Source: Loxodes magnus (lineage: Eukaryota; Ciliophora; Karyorelictea; Loxodida; Loxodidae). Taken from it: DNA of 64,000 nucleotides. The DNA lies in assembly GCA_946699065.1 (NCBI GenBank), contig CAMPDV010002037.1:1-64000 (forward strand). Direction: 5' to 3'. Every line of letters starts with the position of its first letter. Within the stretch, counting starts at the first letter, position 1. A program made the translations under genes and the position numbers. Shown here in pieces: positions 41,925-55,116 of this stretch. Below the pieces are notes generated by a model. The model did no database searches. It was not told the origin of the DNA and saw nothing but the letters and a program-made list of their open reading frames with translations.

Positions 41925-42336
41925 CTCACTTCAAAACATCTATAAAACAAGGTTTTTTTTTACTTTAAAAATTACACAACTATTTTTCATACATTGTTAA
42001 CTCACTCTGGTATTAAAATTTCGTATTCTCACTTCAAAACATCTATAAAACAATGTTTTTTTTTACTTTAAAAATTACACAACTATTTTTCATACATTGT
42101 TAACTCACTCTGGTATTAAAATTTCGTATTCTCACTTCAAAACATCTATAAAACAAGGTTTTTTTTTACTTTAAAAATTACACAACTATTTTTCATACAT
42201 TGTTAACTCACTCTGGTATTAAAATTTCGTATTCTCACTTCAAAACATCTATAAAACAAGGTTTTTTTTTACTTTAAAAATTACACAACTATTTTTCATA
42301 CATTGTTAACTCACTCTGGTATTAAAATTTCGTATT

Positions 42337-43469
42337 CTCACTTCAAAACATCTATAAAACAAGGTTTTTTTTTACTTTAAAAATTACACAACTATTTTTC
42401 ATACATTGTTAACTCACTCTGGTATTAAAATTTCGTATTCTCACTTCAAAACATCTATAAAACAATGTTTTTTTTTACTTTAAAAATTACACAACTATTT
42501 TTCATACATTGTTAACTCACTCTGGTATTAAAATTTCGTATTCTCACTTCAAAACATCTATAAAACAAGGTTTTTTTTTACTTTAAAAATTACACAACTA
42601 TTTTTCATACATTGTTAACTCACTCTGGTATTAAAATTTCGTATTCTCACTTCAAAACATCTATAAAACAAGGTTTTTTTTTACTTTAAAAATTACACAA
42701 CTATTTTTCATACATTGTTAACTCACTCTGGTATTAAAATTTCGTATTCTCACTTCAAAACATCTATAAAACAAGGTTTTTTTTTACTTTAAAAATTACA
42801 CAACTATTTTTCATACATTGTTAACTCACTCTGGTATTAAAATTTCGTATTCTCACTCCAAAACATAACAAAAACAATGTTTTTTTTTACTTTAAAAATT
42901 ACACAACTATTTTTCATACATTGTTAACTCACTCTGGTATTAAAATTTCGTATTCTCACTTCAAAACATCTATAAAACAATGTTTTTTTTTACTTTAAAA
43001 ATTACACAACTATTTTTCATACATTGTTAACTCACTCTGGTATTAAAATTTCGTATTCTCATTCCAAAACATCTATAAAACTATGTTTTTTTTTACTTTA
43101 AAAATTACACAACTATTTTTCATACATTGTTAACTCACTCTGGTATTAAAATTTCGTATTCTTACTTCAAAACATCTATAAAACAATGTTTTTTTTTACT
43201 TTAAAAATTACACAACTATTTTTCATACATTGTTAACTCACTCTGGTATTAAAATTTCGTATTCTCACTCCAAAACATAACAAAAACAATGTTTTTTTTT
43301 ACTTTAAAAATTACACAACTATTTTTCATACATTGTTAACTCACTCTGGTATTAAAATTTCGTATTCTCACTTCAAAACATCTATAAAACAATGTTTTTT
43401 TTTACTTTAAAAATTACACAACTATTTTTCATACATTGTTAACTCACTCTGGTATTAAAATTTCGTATT
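42337..43469. repeat. G block, copy 1 (11 monomers, 1,133 bp)
   Basis: Order: caagg, caatg, three caagg (all ctcacttc), then ctcactcc/aacaaaaa, ctcacttc, ctcattcc/ctatg (43058), cttacttc, ctcactcc/aacaaaaa, ctcacttc. It matches 45324-46456 in all eleven units at exactly 2987 bp (29 monomers). The ctcattcc/ctatg combination is rare, seen elsewhere only near 1228 without A35T considered. The run of caagg units upstream (41925-42336) lacks this exact order. Confidence 0.88.
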
Positions 43470-44293
43470 CTCACTTCAAAACATCTATAAAACAAGGTTT
43501 TTTTTTACTTTAAAAATTACACAACTATTTTTCATACATTGTTAACTCACTCTGGTATTAAAATTTCGTATTCTCATTCCAAAACATCTATAAAACAATG
43601 TTTTTTTTTACTTTAAAAATTACACAACTATTTTTCATACATTGTTAACTCACTCTGGTATTAAAATTTCGTATTCTCACTTCAAAACATCTATAAAACA
43701 ATGTTTTTTTTTACTTTAAAAATTACACAACTATTTTTCATGCATTGTTAACTCACTCTGGTATTAAAATTTCGTATTCTCACTCCAAAACATAACAAAA
43801 ACTATGTTTTTTTTTACTTTAAAAATTACACAACTATTTTTCATACATTGTTAACTCACTCTGGTATTAAAATTTCGTATTCTTACTTCAAAACATCTAT
43901 AAAACAATGTTTTTTTTTACTTTAAAAATTACACAACTATTTTTCATACATTGTTAACTCACTCTGGTATTAAAATTTCGTATTCTCACTCCAAAACATA
44001 ACAAAAACAATGTTTTTTTTTACTTTAAAAATTACACAACTATTTTTCATACATTGTTAACTCACTCTGGTATTAAAATTTCGTATTCTCATTCCAAAAC
44101 ATCTATAAAACAATGTTTTTTTTTACTTTAAAAATTACACAACTATTTTTCATACATTGTTAACTCACTCTGGTATTAAAATTTCGTATTCTCACTTCAA
44201 AACATCTATAAAACAATGTTTTTTTTTACTTTAAAAATTACACAACTATTTTTCATACATTGTTAACTCACTCTGGTATTAAAATTTCGTATT
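43470..44293. repeat. H block, copy 1 (8 monomers, 824 bp)
   Basis: Starts exactly where G copy 1 ends. Order: ctcacttc/caagg, ctcattcc, ctcacttc/A56G (43739), ctcactcc/aacaaaaa/ctatg, cttacttc, ctcactcc/aacaaaaa, ctcattcc, ctcacttc. It matches 44500-45323 in all eight units at exactly 1030 bp (10 monomers). Confidence 0.9.
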
Positions 44294-44499
44294 CTCACTC
44301 CAAAACATAACAAAAACAATGTTTTTTTTTACTTTAAAAATTACACAACTATTTTTCATACATTGTTAACTCACTCTGGTATTAAAATTTCGTATTCTCA
44401 CTTCAAAACATCTATAAAACAAGGTTTTTTTTTACTTTAAAAATTACACAACTATTTTTCATACATTGTTAACTCACTCTGGTATTAAAATTTCGTATT
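44294..44499. repeat. Two-monomer spacer between H copies
   Basis: Two units, ctcactcc/aacaaaaa/caatg and ctcacttc/caagg, separate the two H blocks. They do not continue the match on either side, so they mark the limits of the H duplication. Confidence 0.8.
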
Positions 44500-45323
44500 C
44501 TCACTTCAAAACATCTATAAAACAAGGTTTTTTTTTACTTTAAAAATTACACAACTATTTTTCATACATTGTTAACTCACTCTGGTATTAAAATTTCGTA
44601 TTCTCATTCCAAAACATCTATAAAACAATGTTTTTTTTTACTTTAAAAATTACACAACTATTTTTCATACATTGTTAACTCACTCTGGTATTAAAATTTC
44701 GTATTCTCACTTCAAAACATCTATAAAACAATGTTTTTTTTTACTTTAAAAATTACACAACTATTTTTCATGCATTGTTAACTCACTCTGGTATTAAAAT
44801 TTCGTATTCTCACTCCAAAACATAACAAAAACTATGTTTTTTTTTACTTTAAAAATTACACAACTATTTTTCATACATTGTTAACTCACTCTGGTATTAA
44901 AATTTCGTATTCTTACTTCAAAACATCTATAAAACAATGTTTTTTTTTACTTTAAAAATTACACAACTATTTTTCATACATTGTTAACTCACTCTGGTAT
45001 TAAAATTTCGTATTCTCACTCCAAAACATAACAAAAACAATGTTTTTTTTTACTTTAAAAATTACACAACTATTTTTCATACATTGTTAACTCACTCTGG
45101 TATTAAAATTTCGTATTCTCATTCCAAAACATCTATAAAACAATGTTTTTTTTTACTTTAAAAATTACACAACTATTTTTCATACATTGTTAACTCACTC
45201 TGGTATTAAAATTTCGTATTCTCACTTCAAAACATCTATAAAACAATGTTTTTTTTTACTTTAAAAATTACACAACTATTTTTCATACATTGTTAACTCA
45301 CTCTGGTATTAAAATTTCGTATT
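44500..45323. repeat. H block, copy 2 (8 monomers, 824 bp)
   Basis: Identical in barcode to 43470-44293, including A56G at 44769. It ends exactly where G copy 2 begins, giving the overall order G-H-spacer-H-G, with all blocks in the same orientation. Confidence 0.9.
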
Positions 45324-46456
45324 CTCACTTCAAAACATCTATAAAACAAGGTTTTTTTTTACTTTAAAAATTACACAACTATTTTTCATACATTGTTAAC
45401 TCACTCTGGTATTAAAATTTCGTATTCTCACTTCAAAACATCTATAAAACAATGTTTTTTTTTACTTTAAAAATTACACAACTATTTTTCATACATTGTT
45501 AACTCACTCTGGTATTAAAATTTCGTATTCTCACTTCAAAACATCTATAAAACAAGGTTTTTTTTTACTTTAAAAATTACACAACTATTTTTCATACATT
45601 GTTAACTCACTCTGGTATTAAAATTTCGTATTCTCACTTCAAAACATCTATAAAACAAGGTTTTTTTTTACTTTAAAAATTACACAACTATTTTTCATAC
45701 ATTGTTAACTCACTCTGGTATTAAAATTTCGTATTCTCACTTCAAAACATCTATAAAACAAGGTTTTTTTTTACTTTAAAAATTACACAACTATTTTTCA
45801 TACATTGTTAACTCACTCTGGTATTAAAATTTCGTATTCTCACTCCAAAACATAACAAAAACAATGTTTTTTTTTACTTTAAAAATTACACAACTATTTT
45901 TCATACATTGTTAACTCACTCTGGTATTAAAATTTCGTATTCTCACTTCAAAACATCTATAAAACAATGTTTTTTTTTACTTTAAAAATTACACAACTAT
46001 TTTTCATACATTGTTAACTCACTCTGGTATTAAAATTTCGTATTCTCATTCCAAAACATCTATAAAACTATGTTTTTTTTTACTTTAAAAATTACACAAC
46101 TATTTTTCATACATTGTTAACTCACTCTGGTATTAAAATTTCGTATTCTTACTTCAAAACATCTATAAAACAATGTTTTTTTTTACTTTAAAAATTACAC
46201 AACTATTTTTCATACATTGTTAACTCACTCTGGTATTAAAATTTCGTATTCTCACTCCAAAACATAACAAAAACAATGTTTTTTTTTACTTTAAAAATTA
46301 CACAACTATTTTTCATACATTGTTAACTCACTCTGGTATTAAAATTTCGTATTCTCACTTCAAAACATCTATAAAACAATGTTTTTTTTTACTTTAAAAA
46401 TTACACAACTATTTTTCATACATTGTTAACTCACTCTGGTATTAAAATTTCGTATT
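45324..46456. repeat. G block, copy 2 (11 monomers, 1,133 bp)
   Basis: Matches 42337-43469 unit for unit, including ctcattcc/ctatg at 46045. The match ends at 46457, a cttacttc/T10/A35T unit, where copy 1 continues with ctcacttc/caagg. That unit is also the first A35T unit seen after about 36.5 kb. Confidence 0.88.
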
Positions 46457-47384
46457 CTTACTTCAAAACATCTATAAAACAATGTTTTTTTTTTACTTTA
46501 AATATTACACAACTATTTTTCATACATTGTTAACTCACTCTGGTATTAAAATTTCGTATTCTCACTTCAAAACATAACAAAAACAATGTTTTTTTTTACT
46601 TTAAAAATTACACAACTATTTTTCATACATTGTTAACTCACTCTGGTATTAAAATTTCGTATTCTCACTCCAAAACATAACAAAAACAATGTTTTTTTTT
46701 ACTTTAAAAATTACACAACTATTTTTCATACATTGTTAACTCACTCTGGTATTAAAATTTCGTATTCTCACTTCAAAACATCTATAAAACAATGTTTTTT
46801 TTTACTTTAAAAATTACACAACTATTTTTCATACATTGTTAACTCACTCTGGTATTAAAATTTCGTATTCTCATTCCAAAACATCTATAAAACAATGTTT
46901 TTTTTTACTTTAAAAATTACACAACTATTTTTCATACATTGTTAACTCACTCTGGTATTAAAATTTCGTATTCTCACTCCAAAACATAACAAAAACAATG
47001 TTTTTTATTACTTTAAAAATTACACAACTATTTTTCATACATTGTTAACTCACTCTGGTATTAAAATTTCGTATTCTTACTTCAAAACATCTATAAAACA
47101 ATGTTTTTTTTTACTTTAAAAATTACACAACTATTTTTCATACATTGTTAACTCACTCTGGTATTAAAATTTCGTATTCTCACTCCAAAACATAACAAAA
47201 ACAATGTTTTTTTTTACTTTAAAAATTACACAACTATTTTTCATACATTGTTAACTCACTCTGGTATTAAAATTTCGTATTCTCACTCCAAAACATAACA
47301 AAAACAATGTTTTTTTTTACTTTAAAAATTACACAACTATTTTTCATACATTGTTAACTCACTCTGGTATTAAAATTTCGTATT

Positions 47385-48106
47385 CTCACTTCAAAACATA
47401 ACAAAAACAATGTTTTTTATTACTTTAAAAATTACACAACTATTTTTCATACATTGTTAACTCACTCTGGTATTAAAATTTCGTATTCTCATTCCAAAAC
47501 ATCTATAAAACAATGTTTTTTTTTACTTTAAAAATTACACAACTATTTTTCATACATTGTTAACTCACTCTGGTATTAAAATTTCGTATTCTCACTTCAA
47601 AACATAACAAAAACAATGTTTTTTATTACTTTAAAAATTACACAACTATTTTTCATACATTGTTAACTCACTCTGGTATTAAAATTTCGTATTCTCATTC
47701 CAAAACATCTATAAAACAATGTTTTTTTTTACTTTAAAAATTACACAACTATTTTTCATACATTGTTAACTCACTCTGGTATTAAAATTTCGTATTCTTA
47801 CTTCAAAACATCTATAAAACAATGTTTTTTTTTTACTTTAAATATTACACAACTATTTTTCATACATTGTTAACTCACTCTGGTATTAAAATTTCGTATT
47901 CTTACTTCAAAACATCTATAAAACAATGTTTTTTTTTACTTTAAAAATTACACAACTATTTTTCATACATTGTTAACTCACTCTGGTATTAAAATTTCGT
48001 ATTCTCACTCCAAAACATAACAAAAACAATGTTTTTTTTACTTTAAAAATTACACAACTATTTTTCATACATTGTTAACTCACTCTGGTATTAAAATTTC
48101 GTATTC
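47385..48106. repeat. 7-monomer block, upstream copy
   Basis: Order: ctcacttc/aacaaaaa/T6-A-T2, ctcattcc, the same pair again, cttacttc/T10/A35T (47797), cttacttc/caatg, ctcactcc/aacaaaaa with T8. It matches 54394-55116 at an offset of 7009 bp (68 monomers plus five). The fifth unit has T10 here and T11 there; the sixth lacks A35T here. A shared T8 unit at the end supports common descent. Internally the first four units are a 2-mer (206 bp) twice. Confidence 0.82.
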
Positions 48107-49445
48107 TCACTTCAAAACATCTATAAAACAATGTTTTTTATTACTTTAAAAATTACACAACTATTTTTCATACATTGTTAACTCACTCTGGTATTAAAAT
48201 TTCGTATTCTCACTTCAAAACATCTATAAAACAATGTTTTTTTTTTACTTTAAATATTACACAACTATTTTTCATACATTGTTAACTCACTCTGGTATTA
48301 AAATTTCGTATTCTCACTTCAAAACATCTATAAAACAATGTTTTTTTTTACTTTAAAAATTACACAACTATTTTTCATACATTGTTAACTCACTCTGGTA
48401 TTAAAATTTCGTATTCTTACTTCAAAACATCTATAAAACAAGGTTTTTTTTTACTTTAAAAATTACACAACTATTTTTCATACATTGTTAACTCACTCTG
48501 GTATTAAAATTTCGTATTCTCACTTCAAAACATAACAAAAACAATGTTTTTTATTACTTTAAAAATTACACAACTATTTTTCATACATTGTTAACTCACT
48601 CTGGTATTAAAATTTCGTATTCTCACTTCAAAACATAACAAAAACAATGTTTTTTTTTACTTTAAAAATTACACAACTATTTTTCATACATTGTTAACTC
48701 ACTCTGGTATTAAAATTTCGTATTCTTACTTCAAAACATCTATAAAACAATGTTTTTTTTTTACTTTAAAAATTACACAACTATTTTTCATACATTGTTA
48801 ACTCACTCTGGTATTAAAATTTCGTATTCTCACTTCAAAACATCTATAAAACAATGTTTTTTTTTACTTTAAAAATTACACAACTATTTTTCATACATTG
48901 TTAACTCACTCTGGTATTAAAATTTCGTATTCTCACTCCAAAACATCTATAAAACAATGTTTTTTTTTACTTTAAAAATTACACAACTATTTTTCATACA
49001 TTGTTAACTCACTCTGGTATTAAAATTTCGTATTCTCACTTCAAAACATCTATAAAACAATGTTTTTTATTACTTTAAAAATTACACAACTATTTTTCAT
49101 ACATTGTTAACTCACTCTGGTATTAAAATTTCGTATTCTCATTCCAAAACATCTATAAAACAATGTTTTTTTTTACTTTAAAAATTACACAACTATTTTT
49201 CATACATTGTTAACTCACTCTGGTATTAAAATTTCGTATTCTCACTTCAAAACATAACAAAAACAATGTTTTTTTTACTTTAAAAATTACACAACTATTT
49301 TTCATACATTGTTAACTCACTCTGGTATTAAAATTTCGTATTCTCACTTCAAAACATCTATAAAACAATGTTTTTTTTTACTTTAAAAATTACACAACTA
49401 TTTTTCATACATTGTTAACTCACTCTGGTATTAAAATTTCGTATT

Positions 49446-50680
49446 CTTACTCCAAAACACTTCAAAAACAATGTTTTTTTTTACTTTAAAAATTACACAA
49501 CTATTTTTCATACATTGTTAACTCACTCTGGTATTAAAATTTCGTATTCTTACTTCAAAACATCTATAAAACAATGTTTTTTTTTACTTTAAAAATTACA
49601 CAACTATTTTTCATACATTGTTAACTCACTCTGGTATTAAAATTTCGTATTCTCACTCCAAAACATAACAAAAACAATGTTTTTTTTTACTTTAAAAATT
49701 ACACAACTATTTTTCATACATTGTTAACTCACTCTGGTATTAAAATTTCGTATTCTTACTTCAAAACATCTATAAAACAATGTTTTTTTTTACTTTAAAA
49801 ATTACACAACTATTTTTCATACATTGTTAACTCACTCTGGTATTAAAATTTCGTATTCTCACTCCAAAACATCTATAAAACAATGTTTTTTTTTACTTTA
49901 AAAATTACACAACTATTTTTCATACATTGTTAACTCACTCTGGTATTAAAATTTCGTATTCTCACTTCAAAACATCTATAAAACAATGTTTTTTTTTACT
50001 TTAAAAATTACACAACTATTTTTCATACATTGTTAACTCACTCTGGTATTAAAATTTCGTATTCTCACTTCAAAACATCTATAAAACAATGTTTTTTTTT
50101 ACTTTAAAAATTACACAACTATTTTTCATACATTGTTAACTCACTCTGGTATTAAAATTTCGTATTCTCACTCCAAAACATAACAAAAACAATGTTTTTT
50201 TTTACTTTAAAAATTACACAACTATTTTTCATACATTGTTAACTCACTCTGGTATTAAAATTTCGTATTCTTACTTCAAAACATCTATAAAACAATGTTT
50301 TTTTTTACTTTAAAAATTACACAACTATTTTTCATACATTGTTAACTCACTCTGGTATTAAAATTTCGTATTCTTACTTCAAAACATCTATAAAACAATG
50401 TTTTTTTTTACTTTAAAAATTACACAACTATTTTTCATACATTGTTAACTCACTCTGGTATTAAAATTTCGTATTCTCACTTCAAAACATAACAAAAACA
50501 ATGTTTTTTTTACTTTAAAAATTACACAACTATTTTTCATACATTGTTAACTCACTCTGGTATTAAAATTTCGTATTCTCACTTCAAAACATCTATAAAA
50601 CAATGTTTTTTTTTACTTTAAAAATTACACAACTATTTTTCATACATTGTTAACTCACTCTGGTATTAAAATTTCGTATT
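49446..50680. repeat. 12-monomer segment headed by the 'cactt' monomer
   Basis: Begins with a private unit reading cttactcc then aaaacacttcaaaaac, in which positions 4-6 ('taa') are replaced by 'ctt'. The same head unit recurs at 50681, 51506 and 57177. This segment is 1235 bp (12 monomers less one T, due to a T8 unit near 50503). Its first six units match those of the next two segments; the seventh differs (plain ctcacttc here, cttacttc/T10/A35T there). Confidence 0.85.
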
Positions 50681-52330
50681 CTTACTCCAAAACACTTCAA
50701 AAACAATGTTTTTTTTTACTTTAAAAATTACACAACTATTTTTCATACATTGTTAACTCACTCTGGTATTAAAATTTCGTATTCTTACTTCAAAACATCT
50801 ATAAAACAATGTTTTTTTTTACTTTAAAAATTACACAACTATTTTTCATACATTGTTAACTCACTCTGGTATTAAAATTTCGTATTCTCACTCCAAAACA
50901 TAACAAAAACAATGTTTTTTTTTACTTTAAAAATTACACAACTATTTTTCATACATTGTTAACTCACTCTGGTATTAAAATTTCGTATTCTTACTTCAAA
51001 ACATCTATAAAACAATGTTTTTTTTTACTTTAAAAATTACACAACTATTTTTCATACATTGTTAACTCACTCTGGTATTAAAATTTCGTATTCTCACTCC
51101 AAAACATCTATAAAACAATGTTTTTTTTTACTTTAAAAATTACACAACTATTTTTCATACATTGTTAACTCACTCTGGTATTAAAATTTCGTATTCTCAC
51201 TTCAAAACATCTATAAAACAATGTTTTTTTTTACTTTAAAAATTACACAACTATTTTTCATACATTGTTAACTCACTCTGGTATTAAAATTTCGTATTCT
51301 TACTTCAAAACATCTATAAAACAATGTTTTTTTTTTACTTTAAATATTACACAACTATTTTTCATACATTGTTAACTCACTCTGGTATTAAAATTTCGTA
51401 TTCTCACTTCAAAACATCTATAAAACAATGTTTTTTTTTACTTTAAAAATTACACAACTATTTTTCATACATTGTTAACTCACTCTGGTATTAAAATTTC
51501 GTATTCTTACTCCAAAACACTTCAAAAACAATGTTTTTTTTTACTTTAAAAATTACACAACTATTTTTCATACATTGTTAACTCACTCTGGTATTAAAAT
51601 TTCGTATTCTTACTTCAAAACATCTATAAAACAATGTTTTTTTTTACTTTAAAAATTACACAACTATTTTTCATACATTGTTAACTCACTCTGGTATTAA
51701 AATTTCGTATTCTCACTCCAAAACATAACAAAAACAATGTTTTTTTTTACTTTAAAAATTACACAACTATTTTTCATACATTGTTAACTCACTCTGGTAT
51801 TAAAATTTCGTATTCTTACTTCAAAACATCTATAAAACAATGTTTTTTTTTACTTTAAAAATTACACAACTATTTTTCATACATTGTTAACTCACTCTGG
51901 TATTAAAATTTCGTATTCTCACTCCAAAACATCTATAAAACAATGTTTTTTTTTACTTTAAAAATTACACAACTATTTTTCATACATTGTTAACTCACTC
52001 TGGTATTAAAATTTCGTATTCTCACTTCAAAACATCTATAAAACAATGTTTTTTTTTACTTTAAAAATTACACAACTATTTTTCATACATTGTTAACTCA
52101 CTCTGGTATTAAAATTTCGTATTCTTACTTCAAAACATCTATAAAACAATGTTTTTTTTTTACTTTAAATATTACACAACTATTTTTCATACATTGTTAA
52201 CTCACTCTGGTATTAAAATTTCGTATTCTCACTTCAAAACATCTATAAAACAATGTTTTTTTTTACTTTAAAAATTACACAACTATTTTTCATACATTGT
52301 TAACTCACTCTGGTATTAAAATTTCGTATT
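50681..52330. repeat. 8-monomer higher-order repeat, two tandem copies (825 bp each)
   Basis: Copies 50681-51505 and 51506-52330 match in all eight units: the cactt unit, cttacttc, ctcactcc/aacaaaaa, cttacttc, ctcactcc/ctataaaa, ctcacttc, cttacttc/T10/A35T, ctcacttc. The 825-bp length is 8 x 103 plus the extra T. The head unit is private to this part of the array. The order breaks at 52331, a second T10/A35T unit. Confidence 0.92.
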
Positions 52331-52846
52331 CTTACTTCAAAACATCTATAAAACAATGTTTTTTTTTTACTTTAAATATTACACAACTATTTTTCATACA
52401 TTGTTAACTCACTCTGGTATTAAAATTTCGTATTCTCACTTCAAAACATCTATAAAACAAGGTTTTTTTTTACTTTAAAAATTACACAACTATTTTTCAT
52501 ACATTGTTAACTCACTCTGGTATTAAAATTTCGTATTCTTACTTCAAAACATCTATAAAACAAGGTTTTTTTTTACTTTAAAAATTACACAACTATTTTT
52601 CATACATTGTTAACTCACTCTGGTATTAAAATTTCGTATTCTCACTTCAAAACATAACAAAAACAATGTTTTTTTTTACTTTAAAAATTACACAACTATT
52701 TTTCATACATTGTTAACTCACTCTGGTATTAAAATTTCGTATTCTCACTTCAAAACATCTATAAAACAAGGTTTTTTTTTACTTTAAAAATTACACAACT
52801 ATTTTTCATACATTGTTAACTCACTCTGGTATTAAAATTTCGTATT
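51918..52846. repeat. 9-monomer block shared with 55939-56867, upstream copy
   Basis: Order: ctcactcc/ctataaaa, ctcacttc, cttacttc/T10/A35T (52124), ctcacttc, cttacttc/T10/A35T (52331), ctcacttc/caagg, cttacttc/caagg, ctcacttc/aacaaaaa, ctcacttc/caagg. The offset to the partner is 4021 bp (39 monomers plus four). One unit differs: ctcacttc/aacaaaaa at 52641 against ctcactcc/aacaaaaa at 56662. It overlaps the end of the 8-mer repeat, showing that duplication units need not share boundaries. Confidence 0.82.
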
Positions 52847-54393
52847 CTTACTTCAAAACATCTATAAAACAATGTTTTTTTTTACTTTAAAAATTACACA
52901 ACTATTTTTCATACATTGTTAACTCACTCTGGTATTAAAATTTCGTATTCTCACTCCAAAACATAACAAAAACAATGTTTTTTATTACTTTAAAAATTAC
53001 ACAACTATTTTTCATACATTGTTAACTCACTCTGGTATTAAAATTTCGTATTCTTACTTCAAAACATCTATAAAACAAGGTTTTTTTTTACTTTAAAAAT
53101 TACACAACTATTTTTCATACATTGTTAACTCACTCTGGTATTAAAATTTCGTATTCTCACTTCAAAACATCTATAAAACAATGTTTTTTTTTACTTTAAA
53201 AATTACACAACTATTTTTCATACATTGTTAACTCACTCTGGTATTAAAATTTCGTATTCTCACTCCAAAACATAACAAAAACAATGTTTTTTATTACTTT
53301 AAATATTACACAACTATTTTTCATACATTGTTAACTCACTCTGGTATTAAAATTTCGTATTCTTACTTCAAAACATCTATAAAACAATGTTTTTTTTTAC
53401 TTTAAAAATTACACAACTATTTTTCATACATTGTTAACTCACTCTGGTATTAAAATTTCGTATTCTCACTCCAAAACATAACAAAAACAATGTTTTTTTT
53501 TACTTTAAAAATTACACAACTATTTTTCATACATTGTTAACTCACTCTGGTATTAAAATTTCGTATTCTCACTTCAAAACATCTATAAAACAATGTTTTT
53601 TTTTTACTTTAAATATTACACAACTATTTTTCATACATTGTTAACTCACTCTGGTATTAAAATTTCGTATTCTCACTTCAAAACATCTATAAAACAAGGT
53701 TTTTTTTTACTTTAAAAATTACACAACTATTTTTCATACATTGTTAACTCACTCTGGTATTAAAATTTCGTATTCTCACTTCAAAACATAACAAAAACAA
53801 TGTTTTTTATTACTTTAAAAATTACACAACTATTTTTCATACATTGTTAACTCACTCTGGTATTAAAATTTCGTATTCTCATTCCAAAACATCTATAAAA
53901 CAATGTTTTTTTTTACTTTAAAAATTACACAACTATTTTTCATACATTGTTAACTCACTCTGGTATTAAAATTTCGTATTCTTACTTCAAAACATCTATA
54001 AAACAATGTTTTTTTTTTACTTTAAATATTACACAACTATTTTTCATACATTGTTAACTCACTCTGGTATTAAAATTTCGTATTCTTACTTCAAAACATC
54101 TATAAAACAATGTTTTTTTTTACTTTAAATATTACACAACTATTTTTCATACATTGTTAACTCACTCTGGTATTAAAATTTCGTATTCTCACTTCAAAAC
54201 ATAACAAAAACAATGTTTTTTTTTACTTTAAAAATTACACAACTATTTTTCATACATTGTTAACTCACTCTGGTATTAAAATTTCGTATTCTCACTCCAA
54301 AACATAACAAAAACAATGTTTTTTTTTACTTTAAAAATTACACAACTATTTTTCATACATTGTTAACTCACTCTGGTATTAAAATTTCGTATT

Positions 54394-55116
54394 CTCACTT
54401 CAAAACATAACAAAAACAATGTTTTTTATTACTTTAAAAATTACACAACTATTTTTCATACATTGTTAACTCACTCTGGTATTAAAATTTCGTATTCTCA
54501 TTCCAAAACATCTATAAAACAATGTTTTTTTTTACTTTAAAAATTACACAACTATTTTTCATACATTGTTAACTCACTCTGGTATTAAAATTTCGTATTC
54601 TCACTTCAAAACATAACAAAAACAATGTTTTTTATTACTTTAAAAATTACACAACTATTTTTCATACATTGTTAACTCACTCTGGTATTAAAATTTCGTA
54701 TTCTCATTCCAAAACATCTATAAAACAATGTTTTTTTTTACTTTAAAAATTACACAACTATTTTTCATACATTGTTAACTCACTCTGGTATTAAAATTTC
54801 GTATTCTTACTTCAAAACATCTATAAAACAATGTTTTTTTTTTTACTTTAAATATTACACAACTATTTTTCATACATTGTTAACTCACTCTGGTATTAAA
54901 ATTTCGTATTCTTACTTCAAAACATCTATAAAACAATGTTTTTTTTTACTTTAAATATTACACAACTATTTTTCATACATTGTTAACTCACTCTGGTATT
55001 AAAATTTCGTATTCTCACTCCAAAACATAACAAAAACAATGTTTTTTTTACTTTAAAAATTACACAACTATTTTTCATACATTGTTAACTCACTCTGGTA
55101 TTAAAATTTCGTATTC
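54394..55116. repeat. 7-monomer block, downstream copy, with a unique T11 unit
   Basis: Partner of 47385-48106. Its fifth unit (54806) carries the longest T tract in the window, 11 T's at 54834-54844, making that unit 105 bp. Since 105 is divisible by three, reading frames are kept across this one monomer. That explains the only ORF of 60 codons here (54772-54954), which reads the same core peptide LTHSGIKISYSYFKTSIKQC twice. Confidence 0.85.

Noticed and set aside
54772-54954. 60-codon open reading frame with a TTG start
   Set aside because: It lies wholly in satellite, reads the same monomer twice, and exists only because one unit is 105 bp long through a T11 tract. It has no ribosome-binding or promoter context, and no other unit keeps the frame.
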